NCBI GenBank assembly: GCA_034211175.1
Contig: JAXHUH010000186.1
Location: 1 to 24,374 of the forward strand
Direction: 5' to 3'
DNA from: JAXHUH01 sp034211175
GTDB taxonomy: Bacteria; Actinomycetota; Acidimicrobiia; Acidimicrobiales; CAIXPF01
DNA: 24,374 bases
Shown: piece by piece, positions 7,383-14,969 of the stretch
Position numbering within the stretch: the stretch's first letter is position 1
Layout: every line of letters starts with the position of its first letter
Translations under genes and position numbers: made by a program
The notes under the pieces: model-generated
The model's database searches: none
What the model saw: the letters and a program-made list of their open reading frames with translations, nothing else
Told to the model about the DNA's origin: nothing

Positions 7383-7859
7383 GTGACCGACCGCCGAGCG
7401 CTGCGCGACTTCGAGCACTCCCTGCCGATGGCACTGCTGCGAGCCCGGGAGGCGATCATGGCGTCGTTCCGCCCGCTGCTCGCCGACCACGACCTGACCG
7501 AGCAGCAGTGGCGGGTGCTGCGGGCGCTCGACGCCGAGCCCGAGGGCCTCGAGATCGGCGAGCTGGCCGAGCGCACCTTCCTGCTCGGTCCGAGCCTGTC
7601 CCGCATCCTCGGCCGGCTCGAGGCCCGGCGGATGGTGCGCCGGGCCTCGGTGCTCCACGACCAGCGCCGGGCCCGGATCACGATCACCCCGATCGGCGCG
7701 GAGCTGGTCGCCACCGTCGGCCCGTCATCGGAGCGGATCTACGCCGCCATCGCCGACCACCTCGGCCCCCAGCCGCTGGACACGCTCTACGACCTGCTCG
7801 CCCGCCTCGCCGACGCCCCCGCCACGCCGCCGCGCCCCGAGCCCGAGGAGGGCCGATGA
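7383..7859 (+). CDS. hpaR: MarR-family repressor of homoprotocatechuate degradation
   Basis: The 158-residue protein is a winged-helix MarR regulator. The N-terminal part, LPMALLRAREAIMASFRPLL, and the segment LTEQQWRVLRAL closely match the pattern of HpaR/HpcR. They are followed by ELAERTFLLGPSLSRILGRL (recognition region, about 61-80) and DQRRARITITPIGAELV, the wing. Family members repress the hpa genes and are released by pathway aromatics. The start is GTG at 7383, 15 bases after the preceding stop. The 3' end overlaps the hydratase start by four bases (ATGA), so the two are translationally coupled and the repressor lies inside its own target operon. The likely operator is the palindrome at 6381-6388. 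Confidence 0.85.
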   Translation: MTDRRALRDFEHSLPMALLRAREAIMASFRPLLADHDLTEQQWRVLRALDAEPEGLEIGELAERTFLLGPSLSRILGRLEARRMVRRASVLHDQRRARITITPIGAELVATVGPSSERIYAAIADHLGPQPLDTLYDLLARLADAPATPPRPEPEEGR

Positions 7860-8665
7860 CCACCCTGTCCGAGATCACCATCGAGGCCGAGGCCGCCATC
7901 CTCGACGAGGCCGAGCAGCACCGAACCCCGGCCCGCCAGTCGACCGCGGCCCACCCGGACATGACCATCGACGACGCCTATGCGGTGCAGGCGGCGTGGG
8001 TCGCCCGAAAGGTCGCCCGGGGCCGACGGGTCGTGGGCCACAAGATCGGGTTGACGTCGCGGGCGATGCAGCAGGCGATGAAGATCGACACGCCCGACTC
8101 CGGTGTCCTGCTCGACGACATGGTGTTCGAGGACGGCGACGACATCGAAGCCGCGGCGTTCATCGACCCCCGCATCGAGGTCGAGCTGGCGTTCGTGCTG
8201 GCCGAGCCCCTGGCCGGGCCCGACGTGACCGTGACCGACGTGCTCGACGCCACCGCGTGGGTCGTGCCGGCGGTCGAGCTGATCGCGGCGCGCACGTGGC
8301 GGGTCGATCCCGAGACCGGCCGGTCCCGGACCGTGGTCGACACGATCGCCGACAACGCCGCCGATGCCGGCATCGTCACCGGTGGCCGACCGGTGCGCCC
8401 CGACGCCGTCGACCTGCGGTGGGTCGGCGCGACGCTGACGCGCAACGGGGTGATCGAGGAGACGGGCCTGGCCGCCGGCGTCCTCGGCCACCCCGCCCGT
8501 GGCATCGCCTGGCTCGCCCGCCGGTACGCCGACCACGAGCTGAGGCTCGAGAGCGGCCAGGTCATCCTAGCCGGCTCGTTCACTCGGCCGGTCCCGGTGG
8601 TCGCCGGCGACACGTTCGCCGTCGACTTCGGTCCCCTCGGCTCGTTCGGCGTGAACTTCGTCTGA
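7856..8665 (+). CDS. hpaH: 2-oxo-hept-4-ene-1,7-dioate hydratase
   Basis: The 269-residue protein matches the HpaH/MhpD hydratase family in length and motifs. It shows GHKIGLTS at 61-68, DSGVLLDDMVFEDGD around 81-95, the metal ligands Glu108 and Glu110 in PRIEVELAFVL, and Glu141 in VVPAVELI. It adds water to the 2-oxo-heptenedioate made by the preceding enzyme, giving the substrate for HpaI. Other hydratases of this fold (catechol meta-pathway) are similar, so the dicarboxylate substrate rests on the neighbourhood. The ATG overlaps the stop of hpaR by four bases. A 211-base gap separates it from the aldolase gene. Confidence 0.87.
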   Translation: MTTLSEITIEAEAAILDEAEQHRTPARQSTAAHPDMTIDDAYAVQAAWVARKVARGRRVVGHKIGLTSRAMQQAMKIDTPDSGVLLDDMVFEDGDDIEAAAFIDPRIEVELAFVLAEPLAGPDVTVTDVLDATAWVVPAVELIAARTWRVDPETGRSRTVVDTIADNAADAGIVTGGRPVRPDAVDLRWVGATLTRNGVIEETGLAAGVLGHPARGIAWLARRYADHELRLESGQVILAGSFTRPVPVVAGDTFAVDFGPLGSFGVNFV

Positions 8666-8876
8666 ACGCCCGGCCGTCGGGCCCGCGCCGCCGGGACCGG
8701 TTCGCCCTGCGGACCTCGTCGGCCGGGCTCGCCCGACCAGAACGGATTCGTCTGACAAGCTCGTCCGTCGGCACGTCCCGCCGGACTCGTGCGATCGGGC
8801 CCGCCCGCCCGGGCAGCCCGCAGCTCGCCACCCGACCGACCGCCGCCACGCCGCCACATCGCCCGAGGAGCACCCG

Positions 8877-9659
8877 ATGGCCGACCTGCCGCCGAACCAG
8901 TTCAAGCACCGCCTGGCCGCCGGGGAGACCCTGTTGGGCCTGTGGGTCGCGCTGGCCGACACGATCGCCGCCGAGATCGCCGCCGGCGCCGGGTTCGACT
9001 GGCTGGTCGTCGACGGCGAGCACGCCCCCAACGACCTGCGCACCACGCTCCACCAGCTCCAGGCCCTCGCCGCCTACGACGCCGAGCCGGTGGTGCGCCC
9101 GGTGATCGGCGACGCCGCCGGGCTCAAGCAGCTGTGCGACATCGGCACCCGGACGTTCCTGGTGCCGATGGTCGAGTCGGCCGACCAGGCCCGCGACCTG
9201 GTCGCCGCCATCTCCTACCCGCCGGCCGGCTACCGGGGCATGGGCACCGGCCTCGCCCGGGCGGCACGGTGGAACCGGATCGAGGGCTACGCGGCGAAGG
9301 CCAACGACGAGATGTGCCTGCTCGTGCAGATCGAGACGCAGGCCGGGCTCGACGCACTCGACGACATCGTCGCGGTCGACGGCGTCGACGGCGTGTTCAT
9401 CGGCCCGTCCGACCTGTCGGCGTCCACCGGCTACCCGGGCCGGGCGAACGACCCCGAGGTCGTGGCCATGGTCGGCGACGCCATCGAGCGGATCGCCGAG
9501 CACAAGCCGGCCGGGGTCCTCGCCGCCGACCTCGACATCGCCACCGAGTACCGCAACCGCGGCGCCCGCTTCATCGCCGTCGGCTCCGACACCGGCCTCC
9601 TCGCCCGCGCCACCGACCACCTCCACAGCGACGCCACCCACCGCCTCGTCATCGACTGA
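8877..9659 (+). CDS. hpaI: 4-hydroxy-2-oxoheptanedioate aldolase
   Basis: The 260-residue class II pyruvate aldolase belongs to the HpcH/HpaI family. The family's key residues are in place: His49 in DGEHAPND, Arg74 in PVVRPVIG, Glu153 in QIETQAG and Asp179 in GPSDLS, each four residues later than in the E. coli enzyme. The glycine-rich YRGMGTGLARAARW loop is present. The reaction splits 4-hydroxy-2-oxoheptanedioate into pyruvate and succinate semialdehyde, the last dedicated step of the pathway. The start at 8877 follows GAGGAG. It lies 211 bases after hpaH, so it may be co-transcribed or have its own promoter. A hairpin at 9684-9714 could end the operon. Confidence 0.9.
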   Translation: MADLPPNQFKHRLAAGETLLGLWVALADTIAAEIAAGAGFDWLVVDGEHAPNDLRTTLHQLQALAAYDAEPVVRPVIGDAAGLKQLCDIGTRTFLVPMVESADQARDLVAAISYPPAGYRGMGTGLARAARWNRIEGYAAKANDEMCLLVQIETQAGLDALDDIVAVDGVDGVFIGPSDLSASTGYPGRANDPEVVAMVGDAIERIAEHKPAGVLAADLDIATEYRNRGARFIAVGSDTGLLARATDHLHSDATHRLVID

Positions 9660-9683
9660 ACCCGGCCCGCGACGACGGTTGGT

Positions 9684-9714
9684 CCCGTTCGTCCAAGACG
9701 GCCGGCCGAACGGG
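9684..9714 (+). terminator. Hairpin after the aldolase gene
   Basis: CCCGTTCG (9684-9691) and CGAACGGG (9707-9714) form an 8-bp stem around a 15-base loop, 25 bases after the hpaI stop and ending just before the next gene. There is no T-run. Confidence 0.4.
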
Positions 9715-9729
9715 GCGCACGATGGCCCC

Positions 9730-10149
9730 ATGACCACCTCGACGCCACCCACCGCCTCGGCTCCCGACGCCGCGATCCACGCCGAGCTCGACGCGGTCGC
9801 GACCGCTTGGGACGAAGCCATCGTGGCCGACGATCCCAACGCCATCGCCCGCTACGCCGAGCCGGACTGGGTGCTGATCGGCGCGACCGGCATCATCACC
9901 TGCGACCGGTTCCTCGAGGTCGTGCGGAACGGGCTGCTGACCCACCACACGATGAGCCACGAGATCGTCGACGTCCGTCTGTTCGACGACGTCGCCGTCG
10001 TGGTCAGCCGGGTGCAGAACACGGGCGCGTTCGACGGTGAGGAGTTCACCAACGACGAGTGGACGACCGACGTCTACGTCCGCCGTGGCGACACCTGGCG
10101 CTGTTCGGTCACCCAACTCACCGCCGTCGCCGACGCACCCACCGGCTGA
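9730..10149 (+). CDS. NTF2-like (SnoaL/DUF4440-type) protein
   Basis: The 139-residue protein has the NTF2-like cone-fold pattern: an N-terminal helix (LDAVATAWDEAIVADDPNAI), then YAEPDWVLIGATGIITCDRFLEVV, and alternating strands DVRLFDDVAVVVSRVQNTG, DEWTTDVYVRRGDTWRCSVTQLT. Such small proteins are isomerases, cyclases, or accessory or binding domains; the role cannot be assigned. It follows the hpa genes on the same strand after a hairpin, so it is probably a separate unit. The start ATG at 9730 is chosen because the domain begins soon after; an in-frame start about 50 bases earlier would overlap the upstream hairpin. No strong ribosome binding site is present; CACGAT lies six bases upstream. 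Confidence 0.75.
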   Translation: MTTSTPPTASAPDAAIHAELDAVATAWDEAIVADDPNAIARYAEPDWVLIGATGIITCDRFLEVVRNGLLTHHTMSHEIVDVRLFDDVAVVVSRVQNTGAFDGEEFTNDEWTTDVYVRRGDTWRCSVTQLTAVADAPTG

Positions 10150-10155
10150 GAGCGC

Positions 10156-10179
10156 AGGGCCGGGAACCTCACCGGCCCT
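10156..10179 (+). terminator. Hairpin after the NTF2-like gene
   Basis: AGGGCCGG (10156-10163) and CCGGCCCT (10172-10179) form a perfect 8-bp stem with an 8-base loop, starting seven bases after the stop codon. There is no T-run. Confidence 0.5.
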
Positions 10180-10196
10180 CCGATCGTCGAAACCGC

Positions 10197-11342
10197 ATGG
10201 CGGTGCGACGTTCCACGATCACCCCCCGGTCGCCGGCGGGCGGTGCCCGGGCGCGGGCGGCACGCGCACGGCGCCGGGTCGCGGCGGTCGCCGCGCTCGT
10301 CCTCGCTGCGGGCGCGTGCGCACCCGACGTCGTCGACGACGGGCGGACGCTCCGCGCCACCACCGAGGTGTCGGGCTCGGCGTCGGCCGATGCCCGGACG
10401 ACCGACACCACCGTCGACGTCCCCGGGTTCACCGAGACGACGACGCCGACCACCTCGGGCGACGGAGCCGGCGCCATCGAACTGACCTGCACCGCCGAGA
10501 AGACCGAGCGCACGACCCTGCTATTGCGGTGGACGCCCCTGGTCGGCGTGCCGTACTACAGCGTCTACGAGGACGGGGAGTGGTCCCGCTCCGCGCGAGG
10601 CGGTCAGTTCGAGCAGCCGTTCATGCAGGCCGGCCCCACCAGCTTCGCCGTCGCCCCGTGGCTCGGCCCCCACGTGCCGCCCCCGGCGGCGGCCTGCGGG
10701 ACGATCGACGTCGCCGACGACGAGTGGTGGGCCGAGACCACGTTCCCACCGTCCACGATCCCGCCGGAGGACGCCGCGCTCGGCCACCGGGCTGCGCAGC
10801 TGGTCGAGGAGTGGGGGCTCGACATCGACGAGGCGCGACGGCTCGCCGAGCTGGACCTGCGTTGGTCGGAACACACGATGTGGCTCCCCGACGACGTCGG
10901 CGGGGACTGGGCCGGTGAGGTCGTCGACTACGCCGACGGCGGTGCACGGGAGTACTTCGTGTCGTCCGAGGACGCCGCCGAGCGCCTGCGCACGGAGCTC
11001 ACACGGATCGCCCGCGCGCTCGACCTCGACGACGTCCCGCCGGTCACCGTCGTCGACCACTCGCTCCTCGAGCTCGGCGCCGCCCGCAACGACGTGCAGC
11101 ACGCGCTCGAGGCCGCGGGCGTCCCCCACGGCAGCGACATCGACGTGGCGGCCAATGGACTGGTCGTCCACCTGCCCGACGACGAGATCCTCGACGAGCT
11201 GCGCCGGCTGGGTGCCCGCACCATCGCCGACGAGCTCGTCGCCGAGGAGCTCGGCCGCAGGGCGGGCGACGTCATCGAACGTGCCGCCGCCGGGATCGAC
11301 GTCGCGATCGTCCACGACTACCTGCATCCCCGGTTCCCCTGA
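10197..11342 (+). CDS. Exported lipoprotein of unknown function
   Basis: The 381-residue protein begins with a long arginine-rich N-terminus, a hydrophobic stretch VAAVAALVLAAGAC and a likely lipidated Cys41, so it is probably anchored outside the cell. A Ser/Thr/Asp linker (about 45-85) is followed by a region with a fibronectin-III-like look (LLLRWTPLVGVPYYSVYEDG, with cysteines at the two ends that could pair) up to about residue 180. The C-terminal 200 residues are acidic and mostly helical in pattern (AAQLVEEWGLDIDEARRLAE, EDAAERLRTELTRIARALDL), with no motif I recognise. It lies between hairpins, so it is probably monocistronic. The function is unknown. The start ATG at 10197 leaves the signal region intact; there is no clear Shine-Dalgarno sequence. 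Confidence 0.7.
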   Translation: MAVRRSTITPRSPAGGARARAARARRRVAAVAALVLAAGACAPDVVDDGRTLRATTEVSGSASADARTTDTTVDVPGFTETTTPTTSGDGAGAIELTCTAEKTERTTLLLRWTPLVGVPYYSVYEDGEWSRSARGGQFEQPFMQAGPTSFAVAPWLGPHVPPPAAACGTIDVADDEWWAETTFPPSTIPPEDAALGHRAAQLVEEWGLDIDEARRLAELDLRWSEHTMWLPDDVGGDWAGEVVDYADGGAREYFVSSEDAAERLRTELTRIARALDLDDVPPVTVVDHSLLELGAARNDVQHALEAAGVPHGSDIDVAANGLVVHLPDDEILDELRRLGARTIADELVAEELGRRAGDVIERAAAGIDVAIVHDYLHPRFP

Positions 11343-11362
11343 CCACGTGGCCCGCTCCCTCG

Positions 11363-11379
11363 GCCACCGTCCGGGTGGC
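11363..11379 (+). terminator. Small hairpin after the lipoprotein gene
   Basis: GCCACC and GGTGGC form a 6-bp stem with a 5-base loop 20 bases after the stop. It is weak and without a T-run. Confidence 0.3.
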
Positions 11380-11439
11380 GACGCTTGCCGCTGCCGCTCG
11401 GTGACCCGACTCACCGCGGCGGGCGGCTGGTGACGCTCC

Positions 11440-11445
11440 TACGAT
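11440..11445 (+). promoter_or_regulatory. Putative -10 element for a leaderless transcript
   Basis: TACGAT fits the actinobacterial TANNNT -10 pattern and ends seven bases before the GTG start at 11453, which has no Shine-Dalgarno sequence. This spacing would place the transcript start at or next to the GTG. No good -35 is visible. Confidence 0.4.
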
Positions 11446-11452
11446 CCGCCCT

Positions 11453-12229
11453 GTGGGCGCGGAGGACGAGTCCGACGAGCAGCTGCTGACCAGCCTCGCC
11501 GATGTGGCCGACGCGATCAGCCTCCCGGCGTTCCGCAACGGCGCGTACCGGGGCTGGGCCAAGCGCGACGGCACCCCGGTCACCGAGGTCGACGTGGCCG
11601 TGGAGCAGGCGATTCGCGACGCGTGCCGTCGCGCCCGCCCGGCCGACGGCTTCCTCGGTGAGGAGCTCGGCCCGTCGGCGGGAACCGGGCGCCGGCGTTG
11701 GATCGTGGACGGGATCGACGGCACGGCGGCGTTCATCGACGACCGACCGGAGTGGTCGACGTTGATCGCGCTGGCCGACGGCACACGGATGCTCGCCGGC
11801 GTCGCGACCGCGCCCGCGCTCGCCCGCAGGTGGCTGGCTCTCGCCGACGGCGGCGCCTGGCTCGTGGCCCCGGACGCCGACCCGCCGCCGGAACGACTCG
11901 CCGTGTCCACCGGGGACGACCTGGTGCGAGCGCGGGTGGCGGCGTGGCCGCCATCGGCGGACGAGCGGTTGCGGGTCGGGACGCGCCCGTCGTGGGGCCA
12001 CGGGGTGCCCAACGGCGCGACCCTCGTCGCCATGGGGACGCTCGACGCGTTCGTCGTGTTCGGCGGCGGCCCGTGGGACCATGCGGCGCCGTCGCTCCTG
12101 GTGTCCGAGGCGGGCGGCCGGTTCACGAACCTCGACGGCGTGGCCACCATCGACGGTCCCGGCGGCGTCTACTCGAACGGACGGATCCACGACGACCTCG
12201 TCGCGCACCTCGCCACCGACCCGCGCTGA
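11453..12229 (+). CDS. Inositol-monophosphatase-family phosphatase (HisN-like)
   Basis: The 258-residue protein carries the full metal site of the lithium-sensitive phosphatase family: Asp47 in TPVTEVDVAVE, Glu70/Glu71 in GFLGEELG, Asp86 and Asp89 in WIVDGIDGTAAF, and Asp209 in GGPWDHAAPSLLVSEAGG. These enzymes remove phosphate from inositol phosphate, histidinol phosphate or related sugars in the cytoplasm. The form with WDHAAP and short length resembles actinobacterial histidinol-phosphatases (HisN) as much as SuhB, so the substrate stays open. The start is GTG at 11453 without a Shine-Dalgarno sequence and with TACGAT just upstream. It precedes the SNF2 gene on the same strand by 134 bases, a spacer containing repeated CGAACTGG boxes. 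Confidence 0.85.
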   Translation: MGAEDESDEQLLTSLADVADAISLPAFRNGAYRGWAKRDGTPVTEVDVAVEQAIRDACRRARPADGFLGEELGPSAGTGRRRWIVDGIDGTAAFIDDRPEWSTLIALADGTRMLAGVATAPALARRWLALADGGAWLVAPDADPPPERLAVSTGDDLVRARVAAWPPSADERLRVGTRPSWGHGVPNGATLVAMGTLDAFVVFGGGPWDHAAPSLLVSEAGGRFTNLDGVATIDGPGGVYSNGRIHDDLVAHLATDPR

Positions 12230-12240
12230 CCCCACCCCCA

Positions 12241-12295
12241 CCGAACTGGCGTGGGTTCCTGCTCTGCGCACCGTCGTCTTCTCCCGCCAGTTCGG
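12241..12295. repeat. Inverted repeat upstream of the SNF2 gene
   Basis: CCGAACTGGCG (12241-12251) is repeated inverted at 12285-12295, with 33 bases between the arms. The core CGAACTGG recurs in direct orientation at 12342-12349, exactly 100 bases after the first copy and abutting the putative -10 of the SNF2 gene. The arms could be a long-loop terminator of the phosphatase gene or binding sites for a regulator. Confidence 0.55.
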
Positions 12296-12349
12296 GTTGG
12301 TGGTGGCGGCGACGGCAGCAGGATCGAACAACCGTTCGGCGCGAACTGG

Positions 12350-12355
12350 TACGGT
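12350..12355 (+). promoter_or_regulatory. Putative -10 element of the SNF2 gene
   Basis: TACGGT (TANNNT pattern) ends eight bases before the GTG start at 12364, which has no Shine-Dalgarno sequence. This suggests a leaderless transcript. The third CGAACTGG box sits directly before it. Confidence 0.35.
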
Positions 12356-12363
12356 CCGTCTCC

Positions 12364-14898
12364 GTGTTGGACGACGGGGAACCGCTGCGGTTCGCGCCGG
12401 CATGGCCGGCGCTCGCGTCCACGTTCGCGCTCGGGAGCAGCTCGGGCGACGAGGCCGACGAGCACCACCTCCCTCTCCCCGACGCCCTCGCCGCCCTCCG
12501 GTCGGTGCCCGAGGACGGGCCGCTCCACCCGACCGTCGCCGTCTGGGCCACCGCGGTCCGGGTGGTCGACCGGCTGATCGCCGAGGGCCGGCTGCGGGCC
12601 GGCGAACCGACCGACAGCGAGGCCGTCGCCTGGCTCGCCCAGGTCCGCGACCTCCTCAACCGCCACGGCGGCCGGGGCGCGGCCCGCGACCTCGCGTGCC
12701 TGGCCGCCGGCATCGAAGCGGCCGCCGCCGAACGACCGGCGACCAGGCAGGCGGGCTCGGACGACGGCCCCGACGAGCGGCCCCGGGCCACGCTCGTCCT
12801 CCTCGTCGGCGAACCGGTCCACCGGGCCGACACGTGGACGATCGAGGCAGCGGTGGCGTCGCCGTTCGACACCGACACCGTCGTCCCCGTGCGGGAGCTG
12901 CGCACGTGCTCCAGCCGGGTCCGGGCGCTCCTCGGGCCGAGCCCTCAGGCCGACGTCCGCCGGGGCCTGCGTTCGGTGGGCGCGGCGTGGCCCGAGCTCG
13001 GCGAGGCGCTCCTGTCCCCGCCGGTCGCGCTTCAGGACGCCGACCTGCGCCGCCTCCTCGACGGTGACGGTGTCGGCGCCGAGGTCCGCTGGCCGGTGTC
13101 GGTCTCGACCGACCGTCTCGGCGTCGAGGTCACCACCGCCCCGCTGCCCACCGACGGCCTCGCCCTCGACGACTGGCTCGACCTCCGCCTCGTCGCCCGC
13201 ATCGGCGGCGCCACCACCACGCTCGATCGGAGCCTGGCCGAGCGGCTCGGCGACCCGCTCGTCCGGATCGACGACCGCTGGCACCGGCCCGACCCGTCGG
13301 CGGTCGCCGCGGTCGCGGGTCGCCGCCGGGTCCGGGTCTCCGAGGCGATCGCCGCCGGCCTCGACGCCGAGCCGATCGACGCGACGCTCCACCGCAGCGT
13401 CACCCAGCTCGTCGAGCGCCTCCGGGCCAGCCCCCGCGAGCTCGACCCGCCGCCCGGTCTCGACGCGACGCTGCGCCACTACCAGCGCACCGGGCTCGCC
13501 TGGCTCGCCGAGCTGAGCGCGCTCGGGCTCGGCGGCGTGCTGGCCGACGACATGGGCCTGGGCAAGACGATCCAGGTCCTCGCCCTCCACCGCCACCGCC
13601 GGACCGAGGGCGTGCCCGGCGCAACGCTGGTCGTCTGCCCCACCTCGGTGCTCGGCAACTGGGCGGCCGAGGCCCGCCGGTTCCTGCCCGGCACGATCGT
13701 CCATCGCTACCACGGCAAGGGCCGTTCGCTGCGCACGGTCCAGGACGGCGACCTCGTCCTCACCACCTACGGCGTGGCCCGCACCGACGCCGAACGCCTG
13801 GCCGGCATCGGCTGGGACGTCGTCGTCGCCGACGAGGCCCAGGCCATCAAGCAGCCCCGCTCGGCAACGGCGCGGGCGATGCGGGAGATCCCGGCCCGCG
13901 CCCGGTTCGCGCTCACCGGCACCCCGGTCGAGAACCGCCTCCGGGACCTGTGGGCCGTGCTCGACTGGGCCACCCCCGGGCTCCTCGGCACGGCGGACGA
14001 CTTCGCCGTGCGGGTCGCCGGGCCGATCGAGCGTCGCAAGGACCGCCGGGTGCTCACCCGGTTCCAGGCCAACATCGGCCCGTTCGTGCTCCGGCGGACC
14101 AAGACCGACCCGACGATCGCCCCCGAGCTCCCGCCGCGGACCCAGCTCGACCAGATCGTCGAGCTCACGGCCGAGCAGCGTCGCCTCTACGACGGCGTCG
14201 TCGACGAGGCCCTCGAACGGATCTCCGCGGCCCAGGGCATCGAACGTCGGGGCCTCGTCCTCCAGCTGCTCACCCGCCTCAAGCAGGTGTGCAACCACCC
14301 CGCCCACCTCCTCGGCGACGAGGACCGCCGCCCCACCCGCTCGGCCAAGCTGGCGATGCTCGACGACCTGCTCGACAGCGCCGAGTCGTCGGGCGAGTCG
14401 ATGCTGGTGTTCTCCCAGTACACGACGATGCTCGACCTGCTCGCCGGCCACCTGGCCGACCGGGGCACCGGCCACGCCCTGTTGACGGGCTCGGTCAGCG
14501 CCACGGGACGCGAGCGCCTCGTCGCCGACTTCCAGGCCCGGCGCACCCCGGTGCTGCTCGTGTCGCTGCGGGCCGGGGGCACCGGGCTCAACCTCACCGC
14601 CGCGACCCAGGTCGTCCACTACGACCGGTGGTGGAACCCGGCCGTCGAGGACCAGGCCAGCGACCGGGCGTGGCGGATCGGTCAGACGAAGCCGGTCACG
14701 GTCCACCGGCTGCGGTGCGCGGACACGCTCGAGGTCCGCATCGACGAGCTGCTGCGGGCGAAGCGGGACCTGGCCGATGCCGTCGTCGGCGAGGGCGAGA
14801 CCTTCCTCTCCGAGCTCACCGACGACGAGCTCGCCGAACTGGTCCTGCGCCGCCCGCCCCCGCGCCACCGCAAGCGCCACCTCGCCCTGGTCAGCTGA
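12364..14898 (+). CDS. SNF2/Rad54-family DEAD-like helicase (HepA type)
   Basis: The 844-residue protein is a bacterial SNF2 ATPase. The N-terminal 380 residues are not recognised in detail, but the part nearest the motor fits an SNF2-associated domain. The motor shows motif I DMGLGKT (396-402, Lys401), DLVLTTYG, motif II DEAQ (490-493), motif III ALTGTPVENRLRDLW, then in lobe 2 MLVFSQYT, SLRAGGTGLNLTAATQVVHY and motif VI DRAWRIGQ (767-774) followed by TKPVTVHRL. Such proteins translocate on double-stranded DNA and remodel protein-DNA or transcription complexes. In bacteria they may act in transcription recycling, repair or defence. No defence partner is adjacent. The start GTG 12364 is the only GTG/ATG near the first plausible residues; the open frame extends upstream only as antisense-like sequence. 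It converges with the membrane oxidoreductase gene, 71 bases apart. Confidence 0.9.
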   Translation: MLDDGEPLRFAPAWPALASTFALGSSSGDEADEHHLPLPDALAALRSVPEDGPLHPTVAVWATAVRVVDRLIAEGRLRAGEPTDSEAVAWLAQVRDLLNRHGGRGAARDLACLAAGIEAAAAERPATRQAGSDDGPDERPRATLVLLVGEPVHRADTWTIEAAVASPFDTDTVVPVRELRTCSSRVRALLGPSPQADVRRGLRSVGAAWPELGEALLSPPVALQDADLRRLLDGDGVGAEVRWPVSVSTDRLGVEVTTAPLPTDGLALDDWLDLRLVARIGGATTTLDRSLAERLGDPLVRIDDRWHRPDPSAVAAVAGRRRVRVSEAIAAGLDAEPIDATLHRSVTQLVERLRASPRELDPPPGLDATLRHYQRTGLAWLAELSALGLGGVLADDMGLGKTIQVLALHRHRRTEGVPGATLVVCPTSVLGNWAAEARRFLPGTIVHRYHGKGRSLRTVQDGDLVLTTYGVARTDAERLAGIGWDVVVADEAQAIKQPRSATARAMREIPARARFALTGTPVENRLRDLWAVLDWATPGLLGTADDFAVRVAGPIERRKDRRVLTRFQANIGPFVLRRTKTDPTIAPELPPRTQLDQIVELTAEQRRLYDGVVDEALERISAAQGIERRGLVLQLLTRLKQVCNHPAHLLGDEDRRPTRSAKLAMLDDLLDSAESSGESMLVFSQYTTMLDLLAGHLADRGTGHALLTGSVSATGRERLVADFQARRTPVLLVSLRAGGTGLNLTAATQVVHYDRWWNPAVEDQASDRAWRIGQTKPVTVHRLRCADTLEVRIDELLRAKRDLADAVVGEGETFLSELTDDELAELVLRRPPPRHRKRHLALVS

Positions 14899-14969
14899 CC
14901 GGAGCCCTCGGCCGGCCGGCCCGGCCACCATCGGCGCCCGAGGAGCTGGCCGACGCGCTCCCGGGGCGG

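Noticed and set aside
4785..7658. 957-residue reverse-strand frame
   Set aside because: Only its last 508 residues are the dehydrogenase; the upstream part is the antisense of the FAH and MarR genes and has a low-complexity Arg/Val/Glu composition.
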